64,000 bases of DNA from Burkholderia sp. HI2500 (GCF_002223055.1 NZ_NKFL01000006.1:1798001-1862000), one strand, 5' to 3'; numbered from the stretch's first letter, positions 17,503 to 28,764 are shown. A program made the numbers and translations. The notes: generated by a model from the letters alone, not told the origin.

Positions 17503-19203
17503 ATGAACAACACACGTGCACACCGCCCCGTCAGAACGTTGATCGCATCGTCCCTCATCGTGTCGCTGCTCGGCCTCTCGGCCTGCAACAAGAACGGCGA
17601 CAGCAGCGCCGCCACTCCGGCCAGCGACGCAAGCGCGGCCGCCGCGGCGCAGCCCGCCTCGACGCCCGTCGCCTACACGCCGCCGACTGCCGACCAGCTC
17701 TACCAGATGGTCGCGCCGATCGCACTGTTCCCTGACAAGCTCGTCGCGCTGGTGCTTGCGGGTGCAACCTACCCGGACCAGGTCACGGCCGCCAATAACT
17801 GGGTCATGCAGAATCCGTCGTTGAAGGGACAGGCACTCGCCACCGCCACCGATACGCAGCCGTGGGATCCGTCGGTCAAGGCATTGACCGCGTTCCCCGC
17901 GGTGCTGTCGCAGATGGCGTCGAACCCGGCCTGGACCACGTCGCTCGGCCAGGCCTACTACAACGACCCTACCGACGTGATGAACGCGATCCAGGTGATG
18001 CGCCAGCGCGCGCAGACGTCCGGCCATCTGCGCTCGGGCGGCCAGATGCGGGTCACGCAAGTCGCGCAGGCCGCGCCGACCGGTTATACGCCGGCTGCCG
18101 ACGCGCCCGTGGTCTATTCCGGGCCGGCGATCGTGCCGCCCCCCGCCCAGGCCATCGAGATCGAATCGGCACAGCCCGAGGTCGTCTATGTCCCGTCGTA
18201 CAACCCGACGGTCGTCTACGGCGAGCCGGTTTCGGCCTACCCCGGCTACGTGTACCGACCGCCTTCATACAGCACGGGGGAAGTCGTTGCCGCCGGCGTG
18301 ATCACGTTCGGCGTCGGCATCGCCGTCGGCGCCGCGATCTTCGGGCACCACGACTGGGGCTGGCATGCATGGGGCATGAACTGGGGCGCGCCGCGTCCGG
18401 AAGGCCCCGGCTGGAACGGCGGCTGGCAGCGCCCGGCCGTGGTGTACAACCACACCACGTACGTGTCGAAGTCGACCACCGTGATCAACAACATCACCAA
18501 CATCCGCAACACGCGAATCACGAACAACTACGGCGGCAACGTCACCAACAATACGACGAACACGACGATCGAACGCAACACGATGCAGCCGGGCGCGGAA
18601 CCGATGCGCGGGCAGGCCATGGCGCAACACCCGGGCGCCGTGCCGATGACGATCCCGCACTTCGGCGCGAACGACGCGCGCGCCGGCGTGCGGCCGTCGC
18701 CCGGCGCGTTCGCACAGAACCGTGCGAACGAACCGCATACCGAAGCACCGGCGCAACATGCGCCCGGCGTGATGCGCGAGGAGCAGCAGCAGGCCATGCA
18801 GCAGGCGCACGCTGCGCAGGAAAATCGCGCGGCCGCCCAGCAGCAGCAATTGCAGCAGCAACGTCGCAACGAGGCTCAGCAACAACGCGAAGCGATGCAA
18901 CAGCACAACGCAGTACAGCAGCAACGCGAGGAAATGCAGCAACACAGCGCCGCAGAACAACAGCAGCGCGAGGCGTTGCAGCAACACAATGCGGAGCAGC
19001 AACGGCAGCGCGAAGCCATGCAGCAACGCACCGAGACTCAGCAGCAAGTGCGTAAAGAGGCGCCACCGCACAACGAAGCGCAACCGCAGGAACACGCTGC
19101 AGCGCAGCCGCGGCAATCGGCCCCCGAGCACGCACCCGCACCGCATCCGCACCCTGCGGAGCCGCATCCGCCACACGAGGCCCATGAGCATCGCACCGAG
19201 TGA
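17503..19203 (+). CDS. DUF3300 lipoprotein with long Gln/His-rich tail
   Basis: A 566-residue lipoprotein from the ATG at 17503; an in-frame upstream extension to 17440 is rejected because the lipoprotein signal starts here (lipobox LSAC, Cys about residue 28). A DUF3300 domain spans about residues 50-270 (LYQMVAPIALFPDKLVALVLAGATYPDQV, later VVYVPSYNPTVVYGEP). A glycine-rich hydrophobic segment follows, then an Asn/Thr-rich stretch and a tail of about 190 residues dominated by Gln, with repeated REAMQQHNA-like units, His, Glu and Pro. The function of the family is unknown. The tail is likely a coiled coil or disordered region in the periplasm. Confidence 0.85.
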   Translation: MNNTRAHRPVRTLIASSLIVSLLGLSACNKNGDSSAATPASDASAAAAAQPASTPVAYTPPTADQLYQMVAPIALFPDKLVALVLAGATYPDQVTAANNWVMQNPSLKGQALATATDTQPWDPSVKALTAFPAVLSQMASNPAWTTSLGQAYYNDPTDVMNAIQVMRQRAQTSGHLRSGGQMRVTQVAQAAPTGYTPAADAPVVYSGPAIVPPPAQAIEIESAQPEVVYVPSYNPTVVYGEPVSAYPGYVYRPPSYSTGEVVAAGVITFGVGIAVGAAIFGHHDWGWHAWGMNWGAPRPEGPGWNGGWQRPAVVYNHTTYVSKSTTVINNITNIRNTRITNNYGGNVTNNTTNTTIERNTMQPGAEPMRGQAMAQHPGAVPMTIPHFGANDARAGVRPSPGAFAQNRANEPHTEAPAQHAPGVMREEQQQAMQQAHAAQENRAAAQQQQLQQQRRNEAQQQREAMQQHNAVQQQREEMQQHSAAEQQQREALQQHNAEQQRQREAMQQRTETQQQVRKEAPPHNEAQPQEHAAAQPRQSAPEHAPAPHPHPAEPHPPHEAHEHRTE

Positions 19204-19340
19204 AATGCACGCCTCGACGGCAGCGCGGGTTTCGCATTGCCGGCTGGCGAAACCGCGTCTCGTTGGCGTGCAAACCCAGCTCGGCACAACATTCCACGCG
19301 CCGCCGTTTTCAGCGAAACCGCACGGCCCTGCCGTGCAAC

Positions 19341-19991
19341 TTACGCCTCCCAGTTCCGGACATAATCCGGCACCGGTACGCTGCCCTCGGCATGGACCGG
19401 CGCACCGCGCGTCATCTTCAGCGGCAGGATCCCCGTCCAGACAGCAAGCGCGAGATCTTCGTCCTTGTCGGACGGCATTGAGTCGCTGACCTTCACGGCT
19501 GCTTCCGCAAGCGCAATCCGCAGCACGCTGGTCGCGTTGATTTCCTTGTCGTTGCCGGGCCGCGCGTCATGCTTGCGACCGGGCGCGATCTTGTCCATCA
19601 ATGCATCCAGCGCCGCCAGCTTGTCCGCACTGCCCCCCACCATCTCGAACCGCCCGTAGATCACCGCGGATCGATAATTCATCGAATGGTTGAAAGCCGA
19701 TCTGGCCAACACGAGACCGTCCAGCAACGTCACCGCGACGGAGGCCGGCATGCCCGCCGCCAGCGCCTTGATCATCCGGCTGCCGTTCGACCCGTGAATA
19801 TAGAGGTGATCGCCCCGTCTCCAGTGCGCGGTCGGGATGCAGTGCGTGTCCTCGCCCGAACTGAATGCGATGTGGCACACGTAGGCCTCGTCCACGATGC
19901 GATGAAGCGTCTCGCGACCGTGGCTTGCCAGTTCCGGCAGGCGGCGAATGGTGGTGCGGGACGTGGGGGAGATCACAGTCTGGTCTTTCAT
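19341..19991 (-). CDS. PNPOx-fold flavin-nucleotide-binding protein
   Basis: A 216-residue member of the pyridoxamine-5'-phosphate-oxidase-like split beta-barrel family, of the group that binds FMN and is often annotated as a flavin-nucleotide-binding protein. Recognisable segments: GRETLHRIVDEAYVCHIAFS, IPTAHWRRGDHLYIHGSNGSRMIKAL and FNHSMNYRSAVIYGRF. Start at 19991, with GGAAAACG ahead; an upstream in-frame extension is rejected. It is divergent from a MocR-type PLP-binding regulator, so it is probably that regulator's target and may act on a vitamin B6-related or other small molecule. Confidence 0.85.
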   Translation of the reverse strand: MKDQTVISPTSRTTIRRLPELASHGRETLHRIVDEAYVCHIAFSSGEDTHCIPTAHWRRGDHLYIHGSNGSRMIKALAAGMPASVAVTLLDGLVLARSAFNHSMNYRSAVIYGRFEMVGGSADKLAALDALMDKIAPGRKHDARPGNDKEINATSVLRIALAEAAVKVSDSMPSDKDEDLALAVWTGILPLKMTRGAPVHAEGSVPVPDYVRNWEA

Positions 19992-20303
19992 GTTTCGTTT
20001 TCCTGTTTGCACGCCCTGGCGCGCATCGAGCGGCCCGCGTTTCGGCCAGGCGCAGGCACTCACTCGAAATATATTTGCACTACGAAGTTAATAGAATTGA
20101 ACGATACAGCTTTGCACGCGCGAATGACCGGTCGATCAGCCCATCGACAGTCTCTGGCCAAATCAATCAAAATACGCGCGCGGCTATCCGTGACGATCGC
20201 TGGACATGCCCGCGCACCGGCCGGCGCCACGGGAACGTGAACGATACGACGCGCGTCGCATCTTCAAAAGAACCAGCTCACCCAAAAATTCTGGAACCAG
20301 CCC
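19992..20303. other. Divergent regulatory region between PNPOx-fold and MocR genes
   Basis: 312 bp, AT-richer at 20060-20120 and 20155-20180. The direct/inverted elements typical of MocR operators may lie here, but no pair is convincing by eye. Confidence 0.4.
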
Positions 20304-21770
20304 ATGGATCTCGCGCTGCTCGTCTCATCGCTTTCCAGACAGGACGGCACGACACGCCACAGCCAGCAGGAAGCCCTCTACCGGAGCCTGCGCAACATGC
20401 TGCTGGACGGGCACATCCCGCCCGGCACGCGGCTCGTATCGACGCGCGTGCTCGCGGCCGAGCTGGGCATCGCGCGCAACTCGGCGGTCTATGCGTACGA
20501 GCGCCTTGCCGAGGAAGGCTTCGTGGCGGCCACGCGCAACGGGACGATCACGCTATGGGACGGGTGCGGCCGTTCCACCACAGAGCCCGAACGCGGCCCG
20601 GCCCCGGTTCGATTGTCCGAGCGCGTGCATGGGCTGGAGAACGCCGATCCCGAACCCGAACGCATGCTGCCGTTCGTTCCCGGCCTCCCTTCGCTCGATG
20701 AATTCCCCGTCGCCCAATGGCGCCGTTGCATCGAGCGCGCGTGGAGAGTCATCCAGCCCGCTCAGCTCGCCTACGGCCCGGTCGAAGGGCTGCCCGAATT
20801 GCGGCGTGCCGTGGCCGCCTACATCCGGGTCTCGCGCGGCGTGCGCTGCGAAACAGGCCAGGTATTCATCACCGACGGCACGCAAAGCAGCCTCGAACTG
20901 TGCGCGCGCATGCTGGCGAATCCCGGTGAATACGGCTGGCTAGAGAATCCCTGCTACAACGGCGCCCGAACCGCATTCCGGTCGACCGGGCTGGATCTCG
21001 TGCCGATCGAGGTCGACCACGAAGGAATGGCACCAACCGACGAACAATGGCACACCCGGCCGCCCCGGCTGATCTATACGACACCGTCGCACCAATACCC
21101 GCTCGGCGCGCTGATGAGCCCCAGTCGGCGCGCAGCGCTCGTCGAGCACGCACGTGCGTGCGGCGCGTGGATCATCGAGGACGATTACGATAGCGAGTTC
21201 CGCCACGGCGGCCAGCCGCTGCCCGCGATCCAGGGCCTCGATGCCGACGCACCGGTCTGCTATCTCGGCACCTTCAGCAAGACGATGTTTCCCGCCCTCC
21301 GGCTCGGCTTCATGGTGGTTCCGTCGATTCTGGTCGATCGCTTCACCCGCACGCTGCGCGAACTCGTCCATCGCGGCCACTCGGCCGACCAACTGGCGAT
21401 GGCCGAATTCATCGACACCGGCCTCTTTGCACGACACCTGCGCAGGATGAGGACGCTCTACGCCGAGCGTCGGAGCAGCCTCGAAGCCGCACTCGCCCGC
21501 CACCTCGGCACCGTGCTGAGCGTTCGCGAAAGCCCGGGCGGCATGCATCTGTCGGCCGATCTCGCGATGCCGCTGCACGATACCGATATCGCCCGCGCGG
21601 CAGCCGCGCATGGCCTGCTGCTTCAGTCGCTGAGCAGCTATCGGGTCGGCGACGGCCGGCCGTACAACGGCTTCGTGCTCGGATACTCGGGGCTGAGCGA
21701 CACGACGATCGAGACCGCGACGAGGCAGCTCGCGGCCGTCATCGAGCAGCACGGCCGCACGGGTTGCTGA
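20304..21770 (+). CDS. MocR-type GntR/aminotransferase fusion regulator
   Basis: A 488-residue regulator. Residues about 20-90 form a GntR winged helix (LYRSLRNMLLDGHIPPGTRL, RVLAAELGIARNSAVYAYERL). The rest is a fold-type I aminotransferase domain that binds pyridoxal phosphate, with the Schiff-base Lys326 in YLGTFSKTMFPALRLGFM and the cofactor-contacting DDYDSEFR segment. Such proteins sense PLP or amino compounds and control adjacent genes. The divergent PNPOx-fold gene is the likely target, an arrangement reminiscent of PdxR systems. It is not an enzyme of central metabolism as far as can be told. Confidence 0.93.
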   Translation: MDLALLVSSLSRQDGTTRHSQQEALYRSLRNMLLDGHIPPGTRLVSTRVLAAELGIARNSAVYAYERLAEEGFVAATRNGTITLWDGCGRSTTEPERGPAPVRLSERVHGLENADPEPERMLPFVPGLPSLDEFPVAQWRRCIERAWRVIQPAQLAYGPVEGLPELRRAVAAYIRVSRGVRCETGQVFITDGTQSSLELCARMLANPGEYGWLENPCYNGARTAFRSTGLDLVPIEVDHEGMAPTDEQWHTRPPRLIYTTPSHQYPLGALMSPSRRAALVEHARACGAWIIEDDYDSEFRHGGQPLPAIQGLDADAPVCYLGTFSKTMFPALRLGFMVVPSILVDRFTRTLRELVHRGHSADQLAMAEFIDTGLFARHLRRMRTLYAERRSSLEAALARHLGTVLSVRESPGGMHLSADLAMPLHDTDIARAAAAHGLLLQSLSSYRVGDGRPYNGFVLGYSGLSDTTIETATRQLAAVIEQHGRTGC

Positions 21771-21792
21771 ATGTCGTGCGCGGCATCGTCGC

Positions 21793-23343
21793 TCACAGTT
21801 GCGACTCGAGCGGAAACAGCCCGAGAAACCAGACTTCCATCCGCCGCGGGACCGAAACTTCCGGCTCGCGATCGAGTTCCGTGACCTTCCCGTCCGAATC
21901 GGTCTGAATCCACTTGAGCTGCCCGTTGCCCGCCGGATCGGTTCTCAGCTCGACACGCCACGCAATTCGATCGAGCCGTCCGTCCAGATTGTCTGCCACT
22001 TGCGACGCAATCGCCGGACTCTCGCAGTAGACGCCGATCTCCGTATTGAGGTTCAGCGAGCGCGGATCGAGATTCATCGATCCGATGAAAATGCTCTTGC
22101 GGTCGAACACGTAGGTCTTCGCATGCAGCGATGCACGCGACGAGCCGATGATCACCTTCTTCGAAATGCTCTTGTCGCCCGACGGCCGCCGTTCGTAAAG
22201 CCGCACGCCGGCCGCCACGAGGTCGCTGCGGTATCGCCGGTAGCCTGCGTGCACGGCCGCCACGTCAGTCGACGCGAGCGAATTGGTCAGCACCGTCACA
22301 CGTACGCCGCGCGCCGTGAGCGCGCGCAGCCGCGCGACGACCTCCTTGCCCGGCACGAAATACGGCGACACGATCAGCAAGTCATGCTCGGGCTGTAACG
22401 CGAGCGCCCGCAATTGCGGCATCAGGTGCCCGTCGCTGTCCTTCGGCGCGTGCGCGATCTTCGACGGATCGTCATACAGCACCGTCGCGTGACCCCACGA
22501 CAGTTCCGTGCCTTCCCCGTGAACGATCCGGTCGAGCCGTTGCCTCGCCTCGAGCACGTACGGATTGTCCTCCATGGTCCTCAGGTAGTCGCGCAACTGT
22601 TCGCGCTCGTGGTCCAGCCCCCCCGGCGCCGCATCGTGCCCGACCAGCGCACTGATCGGATACGCGTACGGGGAATTCCAGAACGTGTCGAATTCGGTCG
22701 AGATGTTCTTCACGACCGGGCCATGGACGACGACGTCGAGATCGCCGAACTCCACCATCGACGATGCGCCGAAATACTCGTCGCCGATATTGCGGCCGCC
22801 GACGATCGCCGCCTGGTTGTCCGCGATCATCGCCTTGTTGTGCATGCGCCGGTTGACGCGCGAGAACTCGAACACCGTGCCGATCTTCTTGAACCGGCGC
22901 GTGGCGACCGGATTGAACAGCCGGATCTCGATGTTCGGATGCGAACTGATCTCGAGCAGCTTGCGATCGTCCGCGTTCGTGCCGAGATCGTCGAGCAGCG
23001 CACGCACGCGCACGCCGCGATCGGCCGCGCGAATGATCGCATCGGCCAGTTCGTGCCCGGTCAAGTCGTCATGCCAGATGTAGTACTGAAGATCGATCGA
23101 GCGGTCCGCGCGATCGGCGAGCAACACGCGCGCATCCAGCGCGTCGATCGGATCGGTCAGCAGATGAAACGCGTCCTGCCCCGGATGCGTACTGGCCTGC
23201 TGCTGGAACGCGACGCCCAGCCGCGTGTTGTCCGTATCGGTGTACGCGTGCGTCGGCGCGCGATCTGCCTGCGGCGGCAGGCTCGCGCATGCAACGAGCG
23301 CCAGCAACGAAAGAAGCGCACCCCACGAACGCAGCATGGTCAT
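21793..23343 (-). CDS. Phospholipase D-family lipoprotein (cardiolipin synthase C-like)
   Basis: A 516-residue protein with lipobox LVAC (Cys about residue 19) and two HKD phosphodiesterase motifs: RRMHNKAMIADNQAAIVGGRNIGDEYF at about residue 165 and SLHAKTYVFDRKSIFIGSMNLD at about 405. Both carry the catalytic His and Lys. Domain order and length match the ClsC/YmdC type, which in E. coli makes cardiolipin from phosphatidylglycerol and phosphatidylethanolamine. Lipid anchoring puts it on the periplasmic side. A partner gene (YmdB-like) is not adjacent. The enzymatic reaction is inferred from family. Confidence 0.9.
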   Translation of the reverse strand: MTMLRSWGALLSLLALVACASLPPQADRAPTHAYTDTDNTRLGVAFQQQASTHPGQDAFHLLTDPIDALDARVLLADRADRSIDLQYYIWHDDLTGHELADAIIRAADRGVRVRALLDDLGTNADDRKLLEISSHPNIEIRLFNPVATRRFKKIGTVFEFSRVNRRMHNKAMIADNQAAIVGGRNIGDEYFGASSMVEFGDLDVVVHGPVVKNISTEFDTFWNSPYAYPISALVGHDAAPGGLDHEREQLRDYLRTMEDNPYVLEARQRLDRIVHGEGTELSWGHATVLYDDPSKIAHAPKDSDGHLMPQLRALALQPEHDLLIVSPYFVPGKEVVARLRALTARGVRVTVLTNSLASTDVAAVHAGYRRYRSDLVAAGVRLYERRPSGDKSISKKVIIGSSRASLHAKTYVFDRKSIFIGSMNLDPRSLNLNTEIGVYCESPAIASQVADNLDGRLDRIAWRVELRTDPAGNGQLKWIQTDSDGKVTELDREPEVSVPRRMEVWFLGLFPLESQL

Positions 23344-23537
23344 GATTGCCGTCCCACTCCCGGCCGAAGTCTGTTTGTTCTCGCCGCCGGATGGATCGCG
23401 GGGCTGTTTGGCTTGCCTTGGGCCGCAATCGGTATCGCGTGTGAAACGGCCGCGCTACAGCATACTTCGATTGACGGCGACGCGGCACCCTCTCGGTACT
23501 TTCCTGATCACGACATGGGTCACGCGCCCACGCAAAG

Positions 23538-23572
23538 AAAAACCCGCGACGCATGAAGCCATCGCGGGTTTT
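23538..23572 (-). terminator. Rho-independent terminator downstream of the tRNA gene
   Basis: On the minus strand, AACCCGCGA and TCGCGGGTT flank a 12-base loop and are followed by TTTTTC. It lies 31 bp past the 3' end of the tRNA, ending its transcript; the A/T symmetry could also serve the opposite strand. Confidence 0.8.
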
Positions 23573-23603
23573 CGGCATGCCACGCGAACGCGCGCATGAA
23601 ATC

Positions 23604-23679
23604 TGGTGGGCCCGGCGGGGTTCGAACCCGCGACCAATCGATTATGAGTCGACTGCTCTAACCGCTGAGCTACAAGCCC
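23604..23679 (-). tRNA. tRNA with CAU anticodon, best read as tRNA-Ile2
   Basis: A complete 76-base cloverleaf with encoded CCA: acceptor GGGCTTG/CGGGCCC, D-stem GCTC/GAGC, anticodon stem GTCGA/TCGAT with loop CTCATAA (anticodon CAT), and T-stem GCGGG/CCCGC with TTCGAAC loop. A CAU anticodon can be Met or the minor isoleucine tRNA whose C34 becomes lysidine. The D-loop and the string GACTCATAATCG followed by TTGGTCGC are close to E. coli tRNA-Ile2 and unlike elongator tRNA-Met, and the initiator hallmarks are absent. I therefore favour Ile2 reading AUA codons. Confidence 0.9.
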
Positions 23680-23808
23680 TGATGAGAAGCGAAGCGTGTC
23701 ACACGCTGCCCCGACGACGAAGCCGGGCCGGCATTGTAACAACAAAGGAGAGAAACGCCACCGGCATCACGCGGATGCCGGCGGCGTTCGCAGGAGAGAC
23801 GCTGGAAA

Positions 23809-26229
<2,421 letters not shown>

Positions 26230-26275
26230 CGCGATTCTCGCCTCTGCTTAGAAAACAAACCGCTGGAAACCTTAT

Positions 26276-26304
26276 ATTATAGCACGCTGGGGAGCCCTCT
26301 CTAA
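26276..26304 (-). promoter_or_regulatory. Probable sigma-70 promoter for rpoD
   Basis: On the minus strand, TTAGAG (26304-26299) and a perfect TATAAT (26281-26276) are separated by 17 bp in the short gap between dnaG and rpoD. This would give rpoD a transcript of its own, about 40 bases of leader, in addition to read-through from dnaG. Confidence 0.65.
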
Positions 26305-26317
26305 GCTCTCCAACCGC

Positions 26318-28195
26318 CTACAGCCCGAGCCGACGCTTCATGTCGGTCCGCTGCTGGTTCAATTCCGTCAATTCGGCCAATTCCTCGGGTGTGAAGGTAG
26401 ATTGCCGCGCCAGCCTGTCAAGCCGGTCGCAACAAGCGTCGTAACGCATCTTGAGCACCGCCGCCTGCAGTTCCTCCCCCGCGATCCGTTCCTGTTCACG
26501 CTGCCGCTCGGGCACCGTCTCGTCTTCCGGATTCTGTAACAGCAAGTCGCGGACGTTTTCATCATAGTCCAGAATTTCGCGGAAGATTTCCTCGTAAGTC
26601 GCTCCATTCGAGGACGTCCGCAGGACATCCGACAGCAGCCGGAACTCCGCGCCTTCGCCCAGCGCGCGCGCATGATCGACGACTTCCGCAAACAGCTCGC
26701 CGATGCGCGGCAATGCGTGCAGGGTCGCCAGCTGCTCATCGTCGAGCTGCGACGCGATGCGCGGATGCATCACCAGCGTGCGCAATGCACGCTTTTCACT
26801 GTCCGTCACGCGGCGCCGCTCGCTGCGCGGGGGCGCCTGGCGCGGCGGTGCCGCGATCCGCGTATCGACGTCGGACAGCGCCGCGACCTCTTCGAACGGG
26901 ATATCGAGGCGGTCGGCGAACATGTGCATGATCTGCGCGCGCAACGCGTTCGCGGGCAGCGCCTGCAACAACGGCTTCGCATCGAACAGCGCCTTCGCGC
27001 GGCCTTCCGGCTGATCGAGCGCCTTGCCGGCAATTGCTTCGTTCAGCAAAAATTGCGACAGCGGCATCGCGCGCTCGACCTGCTCGGAGAACGCCGCCTC
27101 GCCGAACTCGCGCACATAGCTGTCCGGATCGTGTTCGGCCGGCAGAAAAAGGAACCGGATCGTGCGGTTGTCCCCCGCATGCGGCAAGCAGGCCTCGAGC
27201 GCTCGCCGGGCCGCTCGCCGCCCGGCCGAATCGCCGTCGAAGCTGAAAATGACCGTATCGGTCTGGCGCAGCAGCTTCTGCACGTGAATCGGTGTGCACG
27301 CGGTGCCGAGCGTCGCGACCGCGTTCGGGAACCCGAGCTGGGCGAGCGCGACGACGTCCATGTAGCCTTCGACGACCAGCACGTACTTGCGCTCGCGAAT
27401 CGCGAGCCGCGCCTCGAACAGGCCGTACAGCTCACTGCCCTTGTTGAACAGCGGGGTTTCAGGCGAGTTCAGGTACTTCGGCTCGCCGCTGCCGAGCACG
27501 CGCCCGCCGAAGCCGATCACCTGGCCCTTCACATTGCGGATCGGGAACATGATCCGCTCGCGGAACCGGTCGTAGCGGCGCGCAACGCCCTGCGCATCGG
27601 TCTTCTCGCTGACGATCACGAGCCCCGACTCGACGAGCGACTCGTCGCGATAATCCGGGAACGCGGCCTCGAGGTTCTGCCAGCCGTCCGGCGCATAACC
27701 GAGCCCGAAGCGCGCGGCAATCTCGCCGGTCAGGCCCCGGTTCTTCAGGTACTGGATCGCGACGGTCGCGCCGCGCAACTGCTTGCGGTAGTAGTCACAC
27801 GCGGCGGTCATCGCATCGGACAACGCAGTCGCGACCGATTTCGACACCGGCGCCGGATAGTCACCACCACCGCCGCCGCCCCCACCGCCGCCACGCATCG
27901 ACGGCTCGTGCGGCACGGTCAGCCCGACGGACTGCGCGAGATCCTGCACGGCCTCCGGGAACGTGAGCCCCGCGTGCTCCATCAGGAAGCCGATCGCGGT
28001 GCCGTGCGCCCCGCAACCGAAGCAGTGATAGAACTGCTTGGTTGGACTAACGGTAAACGACGGGCTCTTCTCGTTGTGGAACGGGCACAGCCCCATGAAA
28101 TTGGCGCCGCCCTTCTTGAGCTGCACGTACTTGCCCACCACGTCGACGATATCGACGCGGTTCAGCAAGTCCTGCAGGAACGAATGCGGAATCAC
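26318..28195 (-). CDS. dnaG: DNA primase DnaG
   Basis: Synthesises RNA primers at the replication fork. I start at the GTG at 28195 (VIPHSFLQDLLNRVDIV), where similarity to the family begins; the longer frame from 28249 adds residues unlike the family and crosses a hairpin. The 625-residue protein has the zinc-binding domain (CPFHNEKSPSF, then CFGCGAHG), the TOPRIM core (VLVVEGYMDVVAL with GTACT, and FSFDGDSAGRRAA), and a C-terminal DnaB-interacting domain. An uninterrupted run of ten Gly near residue 100 joins the zinc and catalytic domains. No clear ribosome-binding site precedes the GTG. Confidence 0.96.
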   Translation of the reverse strand: MIPHSFLQDLLNRVDIVDVVGKYVQLKKGGANFMGLCPFHNEKSPSFTVSPTKQFYHCFGCGAHGTAIGFLMEHAGLTFPEAVQDLAQSVGLTVPHEPSMRGGGGGGGGGGDYPAPVSKSVATALSDAMTAACDYYRKQLRGATVAIQYLKNRGLTGEIAARFGLGYAPDGWQNLEAAFPDYRDESLVESGLVIVSEKTDAQGVARRYDRFRERIMFPIRNVKGQVIGFGGRVLGSGEPKYLNSPETPLFNKGSELYGLFEARLAIRERKYVLVVEGYMDVVALAQLGFPNAVATLGTACTPIHVQKLLRQTDTVIFSFDGDSAGRRAARRALEACLPHAGDNRTIRFLFLPAEHDPDSYVREFGEAAFSEQVERAMPLSQFLLNEAIAGKALDQPEGRAKALFDAKPLLQALPANALRAQIMHMFADRLDIPFEEVAALSDVDTRIAAPPRQAPPRSERRRVTDSEKRALRTLVMHPRIASQLDDEQLATLHALPRIGELFAEVVDHARALGEGAEFRLLSDVLRTSSNGATYEEIFREILDYDENVRDLLLQNPEDETVPERQREQERIAGEELQAAVLKMRYDACCDRLDRLARQSTFTPEELAELTELNQQRTDMKRRLGL

Positions 28196-28209
28196 CGTGG
28201 GATCGAGCG

Positions 28210-28256
28210 AAAAAAGACAATACGACACCCCGGCGCACGCACCGCGCACGCCGGGG
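28210..28256 (-). promoter_or_regulatory. Hairpin plus T-run between yqeY and dnaG
   Basis: On the minus strand an 8-bp GC stem (CCCCGGCG/CGCCGGGG, 28256-28249 and 28235-28228) is followed after 12 bases by six T (28215-28210), just ahead of the dnaG GTG. The spacing is too long for a standard terminator, but the element could attenuate transcription or act as an RNA-processing site, as hairpins do between rpsU and dnaG in E. coli. Confidence 0.4.
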
Positions 28257-28265
28257 AAACAGGTG

Positions 28266-28712
28266 TTACTTCGTGAGCGCGGCCTTGACCAGCGCGGAAA
28301 TGGCCGTCATGTCGGCGCGGCCGGCGAGCTTGCCCTTCAGCACGCCCATCACCTTGCCCATGTCCTGCGGGCCGGCGGCGCCCGTCTGCGCGACCGCTGC
28401 CTGCACTTCGGCGGCCACCTCGGCCTCCGACAGCTGCTCGGGCATGTAGCCGCTCAGCACGACCAGTTCGGCCTGCTCCTTCGCGACGAGGTCGTCACGG
28501 CTGGCTGCCTGGAACTGGCTGATCGAATCCTTGCGCTGCTTGATCATCTTGTCGATCACGGCCGTGATGCCCGCATCGTCGAGGGTGATCTGATCGTCGA
28601 CTTCGCGCTGCTTGATCGCGGCCATCAGCAGGCGAATCGTTGCCAGGCGCTCGCTGTCCTTCGCGCGCATCGCGGCCTTCATGTCTTCGCTGATCTGCTC
28701 TTTCAAACTCAT
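28266..28712 (-). CDS. yqeY: GatB/YqeY-domain protein
   Basis: A 148-residue all-helical protein matching the YqeY family, related to the tRNA-binding tail domain of GatB. Recognisable phrases: MSLKEQISEDMKAAMRAKDS, RLATIRLLMAAIKQREVD, QAELVVLSGYMPEQLSEAE and GKVMGVLKGKLAGRADM. The biochemical role is uncertain; binding to tRNA or charged-tRNA complexes is presumed from the GatB relation. It is conserved between rpsU and dnaG in beta- and gammaproteobacteria, so it is co-transcribed with dnaG. Confidence 0.94.
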   Translation of the reverse strand: MSLKEQISEDMKAAMRAKDSERLATIRLLMAAIKQREVDDQITLDDAGITAVIDKMIKQRKDSISQFQAASRDDLVAKEQAELVVLSGYMPEQLSEAEVAAEVQAAVAQTGAAGPQDMGKVMGVLKGKLAGRADMTAISALVKAALTK

Positions 28713-28764
28713 CTTTCACCCGGGAAGGAAACGTGAATCCGACGCCCACCAAGGGCGTCAACAC

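Noticed and set aside
28196..28249. Longer dnaG frame starting at 28249
   Set aside because: The extra residues cross a hairpin and are unlike the primase family, which begins at the GTG at 28195.
26672..28276. A 534-codon plus-strand frame across dnaG
   Set aside because: Shadow of dnaG with no family similarity.
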